Origin: Paenibacillus sp. SYP-B3998
GTDB taxonomy: Bacteria; Bacillota; Bacilli; Paenibacillales; NBRC-103111
DNA length: 62,270 bases
Direction: 5' to 3'
Assembly: GCF_010820665.1 (NCBI RefSeq)
Contig: NZ_JAAIKC010000020.1
Coordinates: forward strand, 1-62,270
In this document: positions 37,756-44,328 of the stretch, piece by piece
Numbering within the stretch: position 1 is the first letter of the stretch
Layout: the number at the start of each line of letters is the position of its first letter
The notes under the pieces: generated by a model
What the model was told of the DNA's origin: nothing
Database searches by the model: none
Seen by the model: the letters and a program-made list of their open reading frames with translations, nothing else
Program-made: the position numbers and the translations under genes

Positions 37756-37956
37756 ATGTATCTAAACGGTCAACAACTTACATGCGATCTTGATTTCCAA
37801 AATCATATAGATGCCAGCATTCCCGTCCAAGTATACTATCAAAACCAATACAAGGATATAGGCTTTATAGAAGTTTACAACTCCCATTTTATTAAAGTCA
37901 ACAACACATTTTACAATCGCTCCATGCACATTTTCATCTCGCGTGCAGGCTATTAA
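37756..37956 (+). CDS. Small protein of unknown function, opposite strand
   Basis: 66-residue protein not recognised. It is rich in Asn, Tyr, Gln and beta-prone residues (VQVYYQNQYKDIGFIEVY), with no membrane segment and no cysteine pairs (one Cys). AGGTG lies about 12 bp before the ATG, a weak site. Support for a real gene is the hairpin terminator 17 bp after the stop that works in both directions, and the lack of any other gene in the 440 bp between pth and rplY. It is one of few plus-strand genes here. Could be a spurious frame. Confidence 0.55.
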   Translation: MYLNGQQLTCDLDFQNHIDASIPVQVYYQNQYKDIGFIEVYNSHFIKVNNTFYNRSMHIFISRAGY

Positions 37957-37972
37957 GCTTACTTCCAATCAA

Positions 37973-38013
37973 AAACAGAGGCTACCCGATACAACCTAAG
38001 GGTAACCTCTGTT
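37973..38013. terminator. Bidirectional terminator between the small plus-strand gene and rplY
   Basis: Arms AAACAGAGGCTACCC and GGGTAACCTCTGTTT. The hairpin is flanked by A-rich sequence on the left and T-rich sequence on the right, so it can end transcripts from both sides. Confidence 0.85.
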
Positions 38014-38024
38014 TATTTTCGGCC

Positions 38025-38669
38025 TTATACCGTCTGCTCTTGCTTCGCTGTCTCGCTGGCCGTATCCGCCTGTTCTGCTTTCTCGTCCAGTAAGACAACT
38101 TCCTCTGCAGCTTCCTCTTTCTGAGGTGCAAGCACAGTCACAATTAACTCGTTGGGATCCGACTTCACTTCAATCTCTGCCGACACAGAAAGATTACTAA
38201 CTAGTATATTCTCCCCAAGTCCAAGGTTTGAAATGTCTACTTGAATGAAACTTGGAATCTGGTTCGGCAAGCAGCGAATCTCAAGTTCATGAAGCTGCAC
38301 TTGCACAATTCCACCTTCTTTAGCGCCTTCTGCTTCCCCAATAAACTCTAAGCTAACAACGGTTCTTACAGGCTCATCCATATTAATTTGATGGAAGTCA
38401 ACATGCAGGATCTCTTTGCTCACTTTGCCACGCTGTAATTCAGTCATCATTACTGGCTGCTTGCCACCGCCGTCCGGCAGCTCTAGCTCAATAATGGCAT
38501 GCGGATTTTTTCTTAGCAAGGCGCGCAATTCCTTCTCATCAATGGTGATGACCGTTGAATGAACCTTTTTGCCGTAGACCACACCGGGTATCTTGCCTTT
38601 AGCACGTAGCTGCTTAATGTCAGACTTGGTTGTATCCTTGCGAGCCTCTACCTTTAAAGTTAATGGCAT
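38025..38669 (-). CDS. rplY: 50S ribosomal protein L25, general stress protein Ctc
   Basis: Binds 5S rRNA in the large subunit. It has 214 residues in two domains: an L25 N-domain (1-95: LKVEARKDTTKSDIKQLRAKGKIPGVVYG) and the TL5/Ctc C-domain (EFIGEAEGAKEGGIVQVQLHELEIRCLPNQIP), then an acidic Glu/Ala-rich tail. In B. subtilis ctc is a sigma-B stress gene; no sigma-B promoter is evident. The 156-bp leader is highly structured (see 38678-38774). The usual prs gene between glmU and ctc is missing. Confidence 0.95.
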   Translation of the reverse strand: MPLTLKVEARKDTTKSDIKQLRAKGKIPGVVYGKKVHSTVITIDEKELRALLRKNPHAIIELELPDGGGKQPVMMTELQRGKVSKEILHVDFHQINMDEPVRTVVSLEFIGEAEGAKEGGIVQVQLHELEIRCLPNQIPSFIQVDISNLGLGENILVSNLSVSAEIEVKSDPNELIVTVLAPQKEEAAEEVVLLDEKAEQADTASETAKQEQTV

Positions 38670-38677
38670 ACTAAAAA

Positions 38678-38774
38678 GAACCTCCTAAGCGTTTTGCGTT
38701 AGCAAAACTAGCATCGTAAGCGATACCGAGTTGGTTAAACGCTATTCTGTAGCGTACCCAAGCTTAGGAGGTTC
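38678..38774 (-). promoter_or_regulatory. Structured rplY leader masking the ribosome site
   Basis: On the minus strand GAACCTCCTAAGC (38774-38762) is perfectly complementary to GCTTAGGAGGTTC (38690-38678), which contains the rplY ribosome site and is followed by TTTTT. Inside lie three smaller hairpins: ACGCTA-CAGAA-TAGCGT, ATCG-CTTA-CGAT and GTTTTGC-TAAC-GCAAAAC. The last two segments and the ribosome site resemble the sspF leader at 43622-43700. The layout suggests control of translation and/or termination; the signal is unknown. Confidence 0.65.
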
Positions 38775-38825
38775 CATCCAAATCAATCCTATAATTCCTT
38801 ACAAATCGAAGTCACGGCTTGAATA

Positions 38826-40220
38826 TTACCCGTTATTGTTTTTCTTAGCCTTCATGCGAGCTTTGATTTTATCAGCATAACCCGGCTTATTGGACTGACG
38901 TTCTCTGGCAATAGCCAAATCCCCGTCTTCCACCGAATGTGTAATCGTAGAACCTGCGACTACATAAGCGCCTTTGCCAATTTTAACAGGAGCAATTAAA
39001 TTCACATTGCTTCCCACGAAAGCATCATCGCCAATCTCTGTAAGACTCTTATTAAAACCATCGTAGTTCACAGTAATAGCGCCGCAACCAAAATTTACGT
39101 TACTGCCTACAACAGCATCTCCGACGTAGCTCAGATGAGAAACTTTCGTACCTTCTCCTAGCGTAGCATTCTTAATCTCAACGAAATCTCCAACCTTCAC
39201 ATGCTTACCAATTTTGGCGCCTGGCCGCAAGTAGGCAAACGGCCCAACGCTTGCATAGCTATCTACATAAGCTTCCTGTACAACAGATTGCTTAATCGTT
39301 ACTTCGTCCACAAGCGTGGAATCAATAATTTCAGATTGTGGCCCAATTGTACAATTTTCACCGATTACCGTACGCCCCCTGAGAATCGTACCCGGCAATA
39401 AAACCGTATCCGATCCGATCATAACCTCTGATTCAATATAGGTATTAGATGGATCTATAATGGTTACGCCATTTAACATGTGCTGACGATTAATACGGGC
39501 CTTGAATAACTGCTCAGCCTCAGCAAGCCCCACGCGATCATTCACACCAATCGACTCTGTCACATCAGCCATGCAATAGCCCTGCACAATCTCCCCCGCG
39601 CTTGCTAGAATACCAATGACATCTGTTAAATAGTATTCGTTCTGCACATTACTGTTTGTAACAGACGCAAGAGCACTAAATAGCTTTTGATTATCAAAAA
39701 TATACGTGCCCGTATTCATCTCCTGTACAGCCGCTTCCTCAGGACTGCAATCCTTTTGCTCTACAATACGTGTTACACGACTATCTTCACTGCGGATGAT
39801 ACGACCATAACCAAAAGGGTTATCAAGCTTCGCTGTAAGAATCGTTGCAGATGCTCCTGACTCTTGATGGAGCTTAATCATACTTTTTAGCGTGTTCTCT
39901 GAAATCAGCGGTGTATCCCCACAAATCACAATGGTCATGCCTTCTTCTGAGCCTAAAGCTTCCTTCGCTTGAAGCACTGCATGCCCCGTTCCGAGCTGTT
40001 GCGACTGAAGTGCATACTCTACTTGATCTCCTAAATAAGCCTGCACGGCTTCAGCTCCATATCCCACGACAACGAGCGTTCTTGTTGCCTGTATATGTTT
40101 CAGCGTATCCACAACATGTCCTACCATCGGTTTACCGACGACTGGATGGAGCACCTTGTATAGTTTCGATTTCATCCTTTTACCTTGACCCGCTGCAAGT
40201 ACAACAGCCATGAGTTTCAA
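38826..40220 (-). CDS. glmU: Bifunctional N-acetylglucosamine-1-phosphate uridyltransferase / glucosamine-1-phosphate acetyltransferase
   Basis: Makes UDP-GlcNAc for peptidoglycan. The likely start is TTG at 40220 (464 residues, AAAGGGG 9 bp upstream); ATG at 40229 would add three residues but lies directly against the purine tract. The N-terminal pyrophosphorylase domain has AVVLAAGQGKRMKSKLYKVLHP and CGDTPLI; the C-terminal left-handed beta-helix (from about 250) carries the acetyltransferase with VNYDGFNKSLTEIGDDAFVGSN. It is downstream of spoVG as in B. subtilis. Confidence 0.96.
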   Translation of the reverse strand: MKLMAVVLAAGQGKRMKSKLYKVLHPVVGKPMVGHVVDTLKHIQATRTLVVVGYGAEAVQAYLGDQVEYALQSQQLGTGHAVLQAKEALGSEEGMTIVICGDTPLISENTLKSMIKLHQESGASATILTAKLDNPFGYGRIIRSEDSRVTRIVEQKDCSPEEAAVQEMNTGTYIFDNQKLFSALASVTNSNVQNEYYLTDVIGILASAGEIVQGYCMADVTESIGVNDRVGLAEAEQLFKARINRQHMLNGVTIIDPSNTYIESEVMIGSDTVLLPGTILRGRTVIGENCTIGPQSEIIDSTLVDEVTIKQSVVQEAYVDSYASVGPFAYLRPGAKIGKHVKVGDFVEIKNATLGEGTKVSHLSYVGDAVVGSNVNFGCGAITVNYDGFNKSLTEIGDDAFVGSNVNLIAPVKIGKGAYVVAGSTITHSVEDGDLAIARERQSNKPGYADKIKARMKAKKNNNG

Positions 40221-40298
40221 CGCATCCATCCCCTTTATCCGATTACTCTTATATATGCATAAATGCAAATTTCTTCCCCAAATATAGCTTAATTCTTG

Positions 40299-40328
40299 CA
40301 AAAAGAAAAGAGAGCCCGAGGGCTCTCT
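40299..40328 (-). terminator. spoVG terminator
   Basis: Minus-strand hairpin AGAGAGCCC-TC-GGGCTCTCT followed by TTTCTTTTTG. Confidence 0.88.
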
Positions 40329-40340
40329 AGTTAAGCAAAG

Positions 40341-40625
40341 TTAAGCACCTTCCTCTATCACTTCTTCTTCGACAGCAGCACGATCGTATTCCGCCAATAC
40401 AGCAGCTTGAATCTTTTCCCGCGTTGTTGAAGAAATTGGATGAGCGATATCACGGAACTCACCGTCTGGAGTTCGTTTGCTAGGCATAGCCACGAACATA
40501 CCGTTGTTGCCGTCGATGACACGTATGTCGTGTACGACGAACTCGTTATCGATGGTAATGGAAGCAATTGCCTTCATTCTCCCCTCGGAGTTAACCCGAC
40601 GGAGTCTAACATCTGTAATTTGCAC
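40341..40625 (-). CDS. spoVG: SpoVG, RNA-binding regulator of septation and sporulation
   Basis: 94 residues, almost identical in its core to known SpoVG (TDVRLRRVNSEGRMKAIASIT, FVVHDIRVIDGNNGMFVAMPSK, PDGEFRDIAHPI). The GTG start at 40625 has AGGTGG nine bases upstream. It is expressed from a clear sigma-H promoter (40666-40693), the classic arrangement first described for B. subtilis spoVG. Confidence 0.97.
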   Translation of the reverse strand: MQITDVRLRRVNSEGRMKAIASITIDNEFVVHDIRVIDGNNGMFVAMPSKRTPDGEFRDIAHPISSTTREKIQAAVLAEYDRAAVEEEVIEEGA

Positions 40626-40665
40626 TTGTGTTCACCACCTTTTTCCATCGCTGAGACTTGGGTGT

Positions 40666-40693
40666 ATAATTCCACATTTTAGTGCAAACTCCT
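40666..40693 (-). promoter_or_regulatory. spoVG sigma-H promoter
   Basis: Minus strand AGGAGTTT (40693-40686), then GTGGAATT (40675-40668), matching the sigma-H pattern RnAGGAwWW-N11/12-RnnGAAT. It lies about 45 bp upstream of the GTG start. Confidence 0.8.
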
Positions 40694-40743
40694 GCTTCTT
40701 TTTTTGAAATTTTCTATAAATTTATATGATCTTAATGTTTTTG

Positions 40744-41130
40744 TTAAATTTCGACAGGAATCTCAGCAATTAACTCAATTTCGACAAAAACATCGCGAGG
40801 CAATCTGGCTACTTCGACAGTCGATCTAGCTGGTTTATGATCCCCAAAATAAGAGGCGTAAATCTCATTCAACTCAGCGAACTGGTTCATATCTTTCAGA
40901 AACACGGTTACCTTAACAACTTGCGTAAAAGTAATCCCTGCCTCTTCAAGCACACCTTTTAAGTTGGCGAAAACTTGATGTGTTTGCTCTTTGATTCCAC
41001 CTTGTACAATTTGTCCATCTAAGCCAAGTGGAATTTGTCCGGAAGTAAAGAGCAAATTTCCCAACTTAACCGCTTGTGAGTAAGGACCAATGGCAGCAGG
41101 AGCTGCTTTTGTTGATATAAACTCCATCAT
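40744..41130 (-). CDS. ridA: Enamine/imine deaminase RidA (YabJ)
   Basis: 128-residue trimeric YjgF/YER057c/UK114 family protein that hydrolyses reactive 2-aminoacrylate-type imines. The core reads KAAPAAIGPYSQAVKLGNLLFTSGQIPL, with VTVFLKDMNQFAELNEIYASYF and a conserved arginine in the PARSTVEVARLP signature. The ATG directly follows the purR stop (TAAATG). In B. subtilis it is likewise between purR and spoVG. Confidence 0.96.
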   Translation of the reverse strand: MMEFISTKAAPAAIGPYSQAVKLGNLLFTSGQIPLGLDGQIVQGGIKEQTHQVFANLKGVLEEAGITFTQVVKVTVFLKDMNQFAELNEIYASYFGDHKPARSTVEVARLPRDVFVEIELIAEIPVEI

Positions 41131-41967
41131 TTACAAATCTCCTTTTATACCGTCAAAATAGTTGCCCGGCTCCACTGTAATTTGCTTTGTTTTGGAATCA
41201 ACCCCAAACAATCGAGCCAAGGACACATAATCATCCACCAAATGCTCTTCTACTTCGCAGGACTCCATAAACACACCTACACCTTGAACAGAAGCTTTAA
41301 ATTCAGCCAGCAAATCCATCATGCCATGAATCGTTCCACCCACATGCATGAAATCGTCCACAATAAGCACCTTGGATTCTTCCTTCAAAGCGCGTCGAGC
41401 CAGCGACATTGTCTGAATTCGTTTATTAGAACCTGACACATAATTAATACTAACTGCAGATCCCTCAGTTACTCTAGTGTCCCTGCGAACAACAACAACT
41501 GGAAGGTTCATATAAGTAGCCGTCGCATAAGCGAGCGGAATGCCTTTTGTTTCAACGGTCATAATGACATCAATGTCACGTCCGGCAAATGCAGATGCAA
41601 ACGTTTTACCAATTTCGTTCAGAAATTGAGGCTGTCCCATAATATCGGACATATATATATAACCGCCGGGAAGAATTCGTTCTGGCTGCTGCAGTTGTAA
41701 ACAAAGATTTTGAATAAACTTCAATGACGCTTCTTTCGGCATCTTCGGTGTGAACTTCACGCCTCCGGCAGCTCCTGCAAGCGTATGCAGTTCTCCCAAT
41801 CCTTCTTCTTCAAATACTTCTTTGATGATAGCTAAATCTTCACTAATCGAGGATTTAGCTGAGTTGTAACGCTCGGCAAAAGTCGTTAAAGGAATTAACG
41901 AATGGGGGCGAAATAACAAATATTGCGTCATTTCCACCAGCCTAGCGCTCCTTTTTAACTTTTTCAT
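41131..41967 (-). CDS. purR: Purine operon repressor PurR
   Basis: Transcription regulator sensing PRPP. The start at 41967 gives 278 residues, near the family length; the frame stays open upstream without similarity. An N-terminal winged helix (RLVEMTQYLLFRPHSLIPLTTFAERY) precedes the phosphoribosyltransferase-like domain with PRPP motif VLIVDDFMHVGGTIHGMM. A PurBox-like half site lies 16 bp upstream of the start, suggesting autoregulation. Confidence 0.96.
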   Translation of the reverse strand: MKKLKRSARLVEMTQYLLFRPHSLIPLTTFAERYNSAKSSISEDLAIIKEVFEEEGLGELHTLAGAAGGVKFTPKMPKEASLKFIQNLCLQLQQPERILPGGYIYMSDIMGQPQFLNEIGKTFASAFAGRDIDVIMTVETKGIPLAYATATYMNLPVVVVRRDTRVTEGSAVSINYVSGSNKRIQTMSLARRALKEESKVLIVDDFMHVGGTIHGMMDLLAEFKASVQGVGVFMESCEVEEHLVDDYVSLARLFGVDSKTKQITVEPGNYFDGIKGDL

Positions 41968-41982
41968 CGCCCTACCCCCCAA

Positions 41983-41995
41983 AAATCCGAATAAT
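41983..41995 (-). promoter_or_regulatory. PurBox-like half site upstream of purR
   Basis: AAATCCGAATAAT (plus-strand reading) matches the PurBox consensus AWWWCCGAACWWT with one mismatch. It lies between the promoter and the start codon. I found no second inverted copy at the usual 16-17 bp distance, so this is tentative. Confidence 0.4.
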
Positions 41996-42003
41996 ATAAA
42001 GAA

Positions 42004-42033
42004 AATATACCATTTATATACGTATTTATTCAA
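42004..42033 (-). promoter_or_regulatory. purR promoter (sigma-A)
   Basis: TTGAAT (42033-42028), 18-bp spacer, TATATT (42009-42004), in a very AT-rich stretch upstream of purR. Confidence 0.5.
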
Positions 42034-42115
42034 GTTTCTCATGAAAATTAAATTAACACAAACATAACGCAGAATTGACACAATTCTCAAATGTAACACA
42101 TGTTTTATTCCGCTA

Positions 42116-42139
42116 AAAAGGAGCCCTTGCCAGGGCTCC
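42116..42139 (-). terminator. ispE terminator
   Basis: Minus-strand hairpin GAGCCCT-GGCA-AGGGCTC followed by CTTTTT. Confidence 0.85.
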
Positions 42140-42163
42140 CTCCATACATCTCTAAGCTAATCT

Positions 42164-43018
42164 CTACGTTAGCATCCGCACCGCGTAAACATCTTTGCAA
42201 AACCCTCGTAGTCCGTTGTAGATACGCGGGACCTTGGCTTCCTTAGAAACGAGCCCGAACACAGTCGGGCCACTTCCCGACATCAACACACCATCCGCCC
42301 CAAGCTTCTGCATACACTCTTTGAGATGCCGTACCTGGGGATACAAGTCCAACGTCACTTCTTCCAACACATTGCCCAAAACGCCACACAATTGATCAAA
42401 TTGCTTCTTTTGAATGGCCTCCAGCACATCTGACGTCGAAGGATGCCGTTTGATTTCCCGAGCATTCAGCTTGCCATAAATTTCAGAAGTGGAAACATTA
42501 ATAGGAGGCTTGGCCAACACAACCCAACACTGAGGCGGGGAAACAATTGGTTCCAACCTTTCACCACGTCCCCTAGCTACTGCCGTGCCGCCCGTAACAC
42601 AGAAGGGCACATCTGATCCTAGCTCCGCTCCAAGCGTCTGCAGCTCTTCCATGGGGATGTTCAAATGCCAAAGCCGATTTAAGCCTCGTAACGTAGCTGC
42701 AGCGTCACTACTTCCCCCTGCTAAGCCTGCCGCTACAGGGATCTTTTTGTCCAAATGAATATAGACGCCCTGTTTGACGCCATACCGATCTTTAATAAGC
42801 CTAGCCGCTTGAAACGCTAGATTCTTCTCATCGAGGGGGATATACCCCGCTTGACTGGATATAATGATCGTGTCTCGAGGCAACTCCTGCATCTCGATAC
42901 GATCAGCCAAATCTACCATGGTCATGACCATCTCGACTTCGTGATACCCATCTTCTCTTTTATGTAAAACATCCAGGGATAAGTTAATTTTGGCTGGCGC
43001 TTTCTCAAATATCTTCAT
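42164..43018 (-). CDS. ispE: 4-diphosphocytidyl-2-C-methyl-D-erythritol kinase
   Basis: ATP-dependent GHMP kinase of the non-mevalonate isoprenoid pathway. It has 284 residues. Motifs are KAPAKINLSLDVLHKREDGYHEVEM at the N-terminus, the glycine-rich ATP loop PVAAGLAGGSSDAAATLRGL and the C-terminal VLMSGSGPTVFGL. It sits between sspF and purR as in B. subtilis. Confidence 0.96.
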   Translation of the reverse strand: MKIFEKAPAKINLSLDVLHKREDGYHEVEMVMTMVDLADRIEMQELPRDTIIISSQAGYIPLDEKNLAFQAARLIKDRYGVKQGVYIHLDKKIPVAAGLAGGSSDAAATLRGLNRLWHLNIPMEELQTLGAELGSDVPFCVTGGTAVARGRGERLEPIVSPPQCWVVLAKPPINVSTSEIYGKLNAREIKRHPSTSDVLEAIQKKQFDQLCGVLGNVLEEVTLDLYPQVRHLKECMQKLGADGVLMSGSGPTVFGLVSKEAKVPRIYNGLRGFCKDVYAVRMLT

Positions 43019-43068
43019 CCGATCACCTTCTTTTGCTCGTCTGCTGTTAAAATATTATAACAAAAGCG

Positions 43069-43101
43069 CAAAAAAAAAGCTAAAGCATTTGCTTTAGCTT
43101 T
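43069..43101 (-). terminator. sspF terminator
   Basis: Minus-strand hairpin AGCTAAAGC-AAAT-GCTTTAGCT followed by nine Ts; its base overlaps the sspF stop codon. Confidence 0.92.
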
Positions 43102-43618
43102 AATACGGACTATGCTCTCTTTGCGCAGCCAACTCATTCCCTCCCGGAATCTGGCTAGAAATCGTTGGCGACGTTCGGTATAGATTAGGGTATCCCTCAC
43201 CAGCCGATATGTTATTTGTGGAATTGGACGCACTGCTTCCGTAAGGGTTACCACTATAATTATGAGTCCCAGAGGTATTAGGAAAATGATTACCTTGATT
43301 ACCTCCATAAGCGTTCTGAGGGTAGCTAGGCTGTGAATACACACTTGGCGTGTTAAACGATGAATAGCCAGGTTGAGGCTTGCCAGGTGACGGATTGTTA
43401 GTCGCTTGCGAATAGCTAGATTGCTGGTAGTTCACTGAAGAGGTATGTTGCTTGACTAACTGCTCTTCTGCAATCTGGATAGCACGCTTAACCATATTCC
43501 CCGCATCCTTGGCACGGATGCCTTCCCAACCTTCACGCTGCACCACTTCGTAAAACCCCAAATCTTTAGCTAATTCATATTTAAAGCTATCTGACATAAC
43601 ACCTCTTCTGCGTCCCAT
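43100..43618 (-). CDS. sspF: Small acid-soluble spore protein (SspF-type) with long low-complexity C-terminal extension
   Basis: The first 55 residues (GRRRGVMSDSFKYELAKDLG, then VQREGWEGIRAKDAGNMVKR) closely match SspF, a DNA-binding forespore protein normally about 60 residues long. Here the frame continues to 172 residues. Residues about 60-172 are almost only Ser, Asn, Gln, Tyr, Pro, Gly with recurrent PSY/GYS/NPS motifs and few charges, like a disordered prion-type segment. The stop codon is built into the terminator hairpin, so the long frame looks genuine rather than a misread end. A perfect sigma-G promoter and a structured leader with a 14-codon reading frame precede it. Confidence 0.9.
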   Translation of the reverse strand: MGRRRGVMSDSFKYELAKDLGFYEVVQREGWEGIRAKDAGNMVKRAIQIAEEQLVKQHTSSVNYQQSSYSQATNNPSPGKPQPGYSSFNTPSVYSQPSYPQNAYGGNQGNHFPNTSGTHNYSGNPYGSSASNSTNNISAGEGYPNLYRTSPTISSQIPGGNELAAQREHSPY

Positions 43619-43621
43619 ACG

Positions 43622-43700
43622 AAGACCTCCTCAGCGTTTTGCTTTAGCAAAACTTACACCGTAAGTGCCAACCATGGGCCAAACCCATGTGGTAGCCTCC
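43622..43700 (-). promoter_or_regulatory. Structured sspF leader, related to the rplY leader
   Basis: On the minus strand three consecutive hairpins precede the start codon: CATGGG-TTTGG-CCCATG (covers the leader ORF start), ACTTAC-GGT-GTAAGT, and TTTTGC-TAAA-GCAAAA, then CGCTGAGGAGG. CTGAGGAGG occurs twice, before the leader ORF and before sspF. The hairpin-plus-ribosome-site portion is shared with the rplY leader. Confidence 0.65.
43644..43688 (-). CDS. 14-codon leader peptide upstream of sspF
   Basis: Starts at ATG 43688 with GAGGAGG seven bases upstream, an excellent ribosome site, and encodes MGLAHGWHLRCKFC, stopping at TAA inside a hairpin 25 bp before the sspF ATG. The rplY leader conserves the LRC codons with synonymous changes (TTA CGG TGT here, TTA CGA TGC there) but lacks a start codon. 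Whether it is translated is unproven; a regulatory leader peptide is the simplest idea. Confidence 0.5.
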   Translation of the reverse strand: MGLAHGWHLRCKFC

Positions 43701-43711
43701 TCAGGTAGGGC

Positions 43712-43741
43712 TAGTATGCCACACAAATGAAATCTCCATAC
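43712..43741 (-). promoter_or_regulatory. sspF sigma-G promoter
   Basis: GTATG (43741-43737), 18-bp spacer, CATACTA (43718-43712), a full match to the forespore sigma-G pattern GHATR-N18-CATWHTA. The transcript would start about 15-20 bp before the leader ORF. Confidence 0.8.
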
Positions 43742-43746
43742 AAATG

Positions 43747-43777
43747 CAAAAAACAGACCCTCATGGGCCTGCCTGTA
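43747..43777 (-). terminator. veg terminator
   Basis: Minus-strand imperfect hairpin ACAGGCAGGCCC-AT-GAGGGTCTGT followed by six Ts, just after veg. Confidence 0.75.
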
Positions 43778-43790
43778 TAAGAACATAAAG

Positions 43791-44066
43791 CTAATGTTGA
43801 ATGTAAGTAATCCGAACCTGTCCGTCATCATTACACACGGTTACTTCCACAGATTCAGTAAGGATATCGGCATAGCTGTAGGACACTCGCTTGAAGGCAT
43901 GTGCCTCTTGGTCCAATTTCACAATAAATACAGAAGGGTAGGTTTCTTCTAAAACACCGGAACGCTCGATGGTCTTTCGACGACCACCATTTGCTCTCAA
44001 CATGATCTTCTGCCCAACGTGGGGCTCCAAACTGCGTTTGATCTCCAACAGCGCATTTTTTGCCAT
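43791..44066 (-). CDS. veg: Veg protein
   Basis: 91 residues from the ATG at 44066. AKNALLEIKRSLEPHVGQKI and ANGGRRKTIERSGVLEETYP are the conserved Veg core, a small beta-barrel-like protein. In B. subtilis Veg is abundant and promotes biofilm formation by antagonising SinR. Two tandem consensus sigma-A promoters precede it, in line with the very strong veg promoter known from B. subtilis. Confidence 0.95.
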   Translation of the reverse strand: MAKNALLEIKRSLEPHVGQKIMLRANGGRRKTIERSGVLEETYPSVFIVKLDQEAHAFKRVSYSYADILTESVEVTVCNDDGQVRITYIQH

Positions 44067-44093
44067 TGTCAACTACCACCTCTTTCCTTGTCA

Positions 44094-44122
44094 ATTATAA
44101 CCCATTCGGACATTCGTGTCAA
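44094..44122 (-). promoter_or_regulatory. veg promoter P2, full consensus
   Basis: TTGACA (44122-44117), 17-bp spacer, TATAAT (44099-44094). Both hexamers and the spacing are the sigma-A ideal. Confidence 0.9.
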
Positions 44123-44135
44123 ACTAGGGCCAAAT

Positions 44136-44165
44136 ATTATATCAGCACCACAATCCTATTGTCAA
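44136..44165 (-). promoter_or_regulatory. veg promoter P1, full consensus hexamers
   Basis: TTGACA (44165-44160), 18-bp spacer, TATAAT (44141-44136), 42 bp upstream of P2. Confidence 0.85.
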
Positions 44166-44258
44166 CGGGGTATTCACCTAATTTTGGAGTTGCCTAGCTA
44201 ATAGGTTGTCTCCAAAGTTCGCAAATTATTCACAGATTGCTTAATCCTTCCTATATAC

Positions 44259-44322
44259 AAAAAAAGAGCACCTAAAAGGCAGCAGGCTCCCCTAGGAGTC
44301 CGATGCCATTAAGTGCCCTCTT
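44259..44322 (-). terminator. yabG terminator
   Basis: Long minus-strand hairpin with arms AGAGGGCACTTAATGGCA and TGCCTTTTAGGTGCTCT, then seven Ts, just after yabG. Confidence 0.8.
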
Positions 44323-44328
44323 CATCTC

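Noticed and set aside
38740..38774. Sigma-B promoter for rplY/ctc
   Set aside because: GGGTAC occurs but no GTTT at the right distance upstream, so the sigma-B control known for B. subtilis ctc is not supported.
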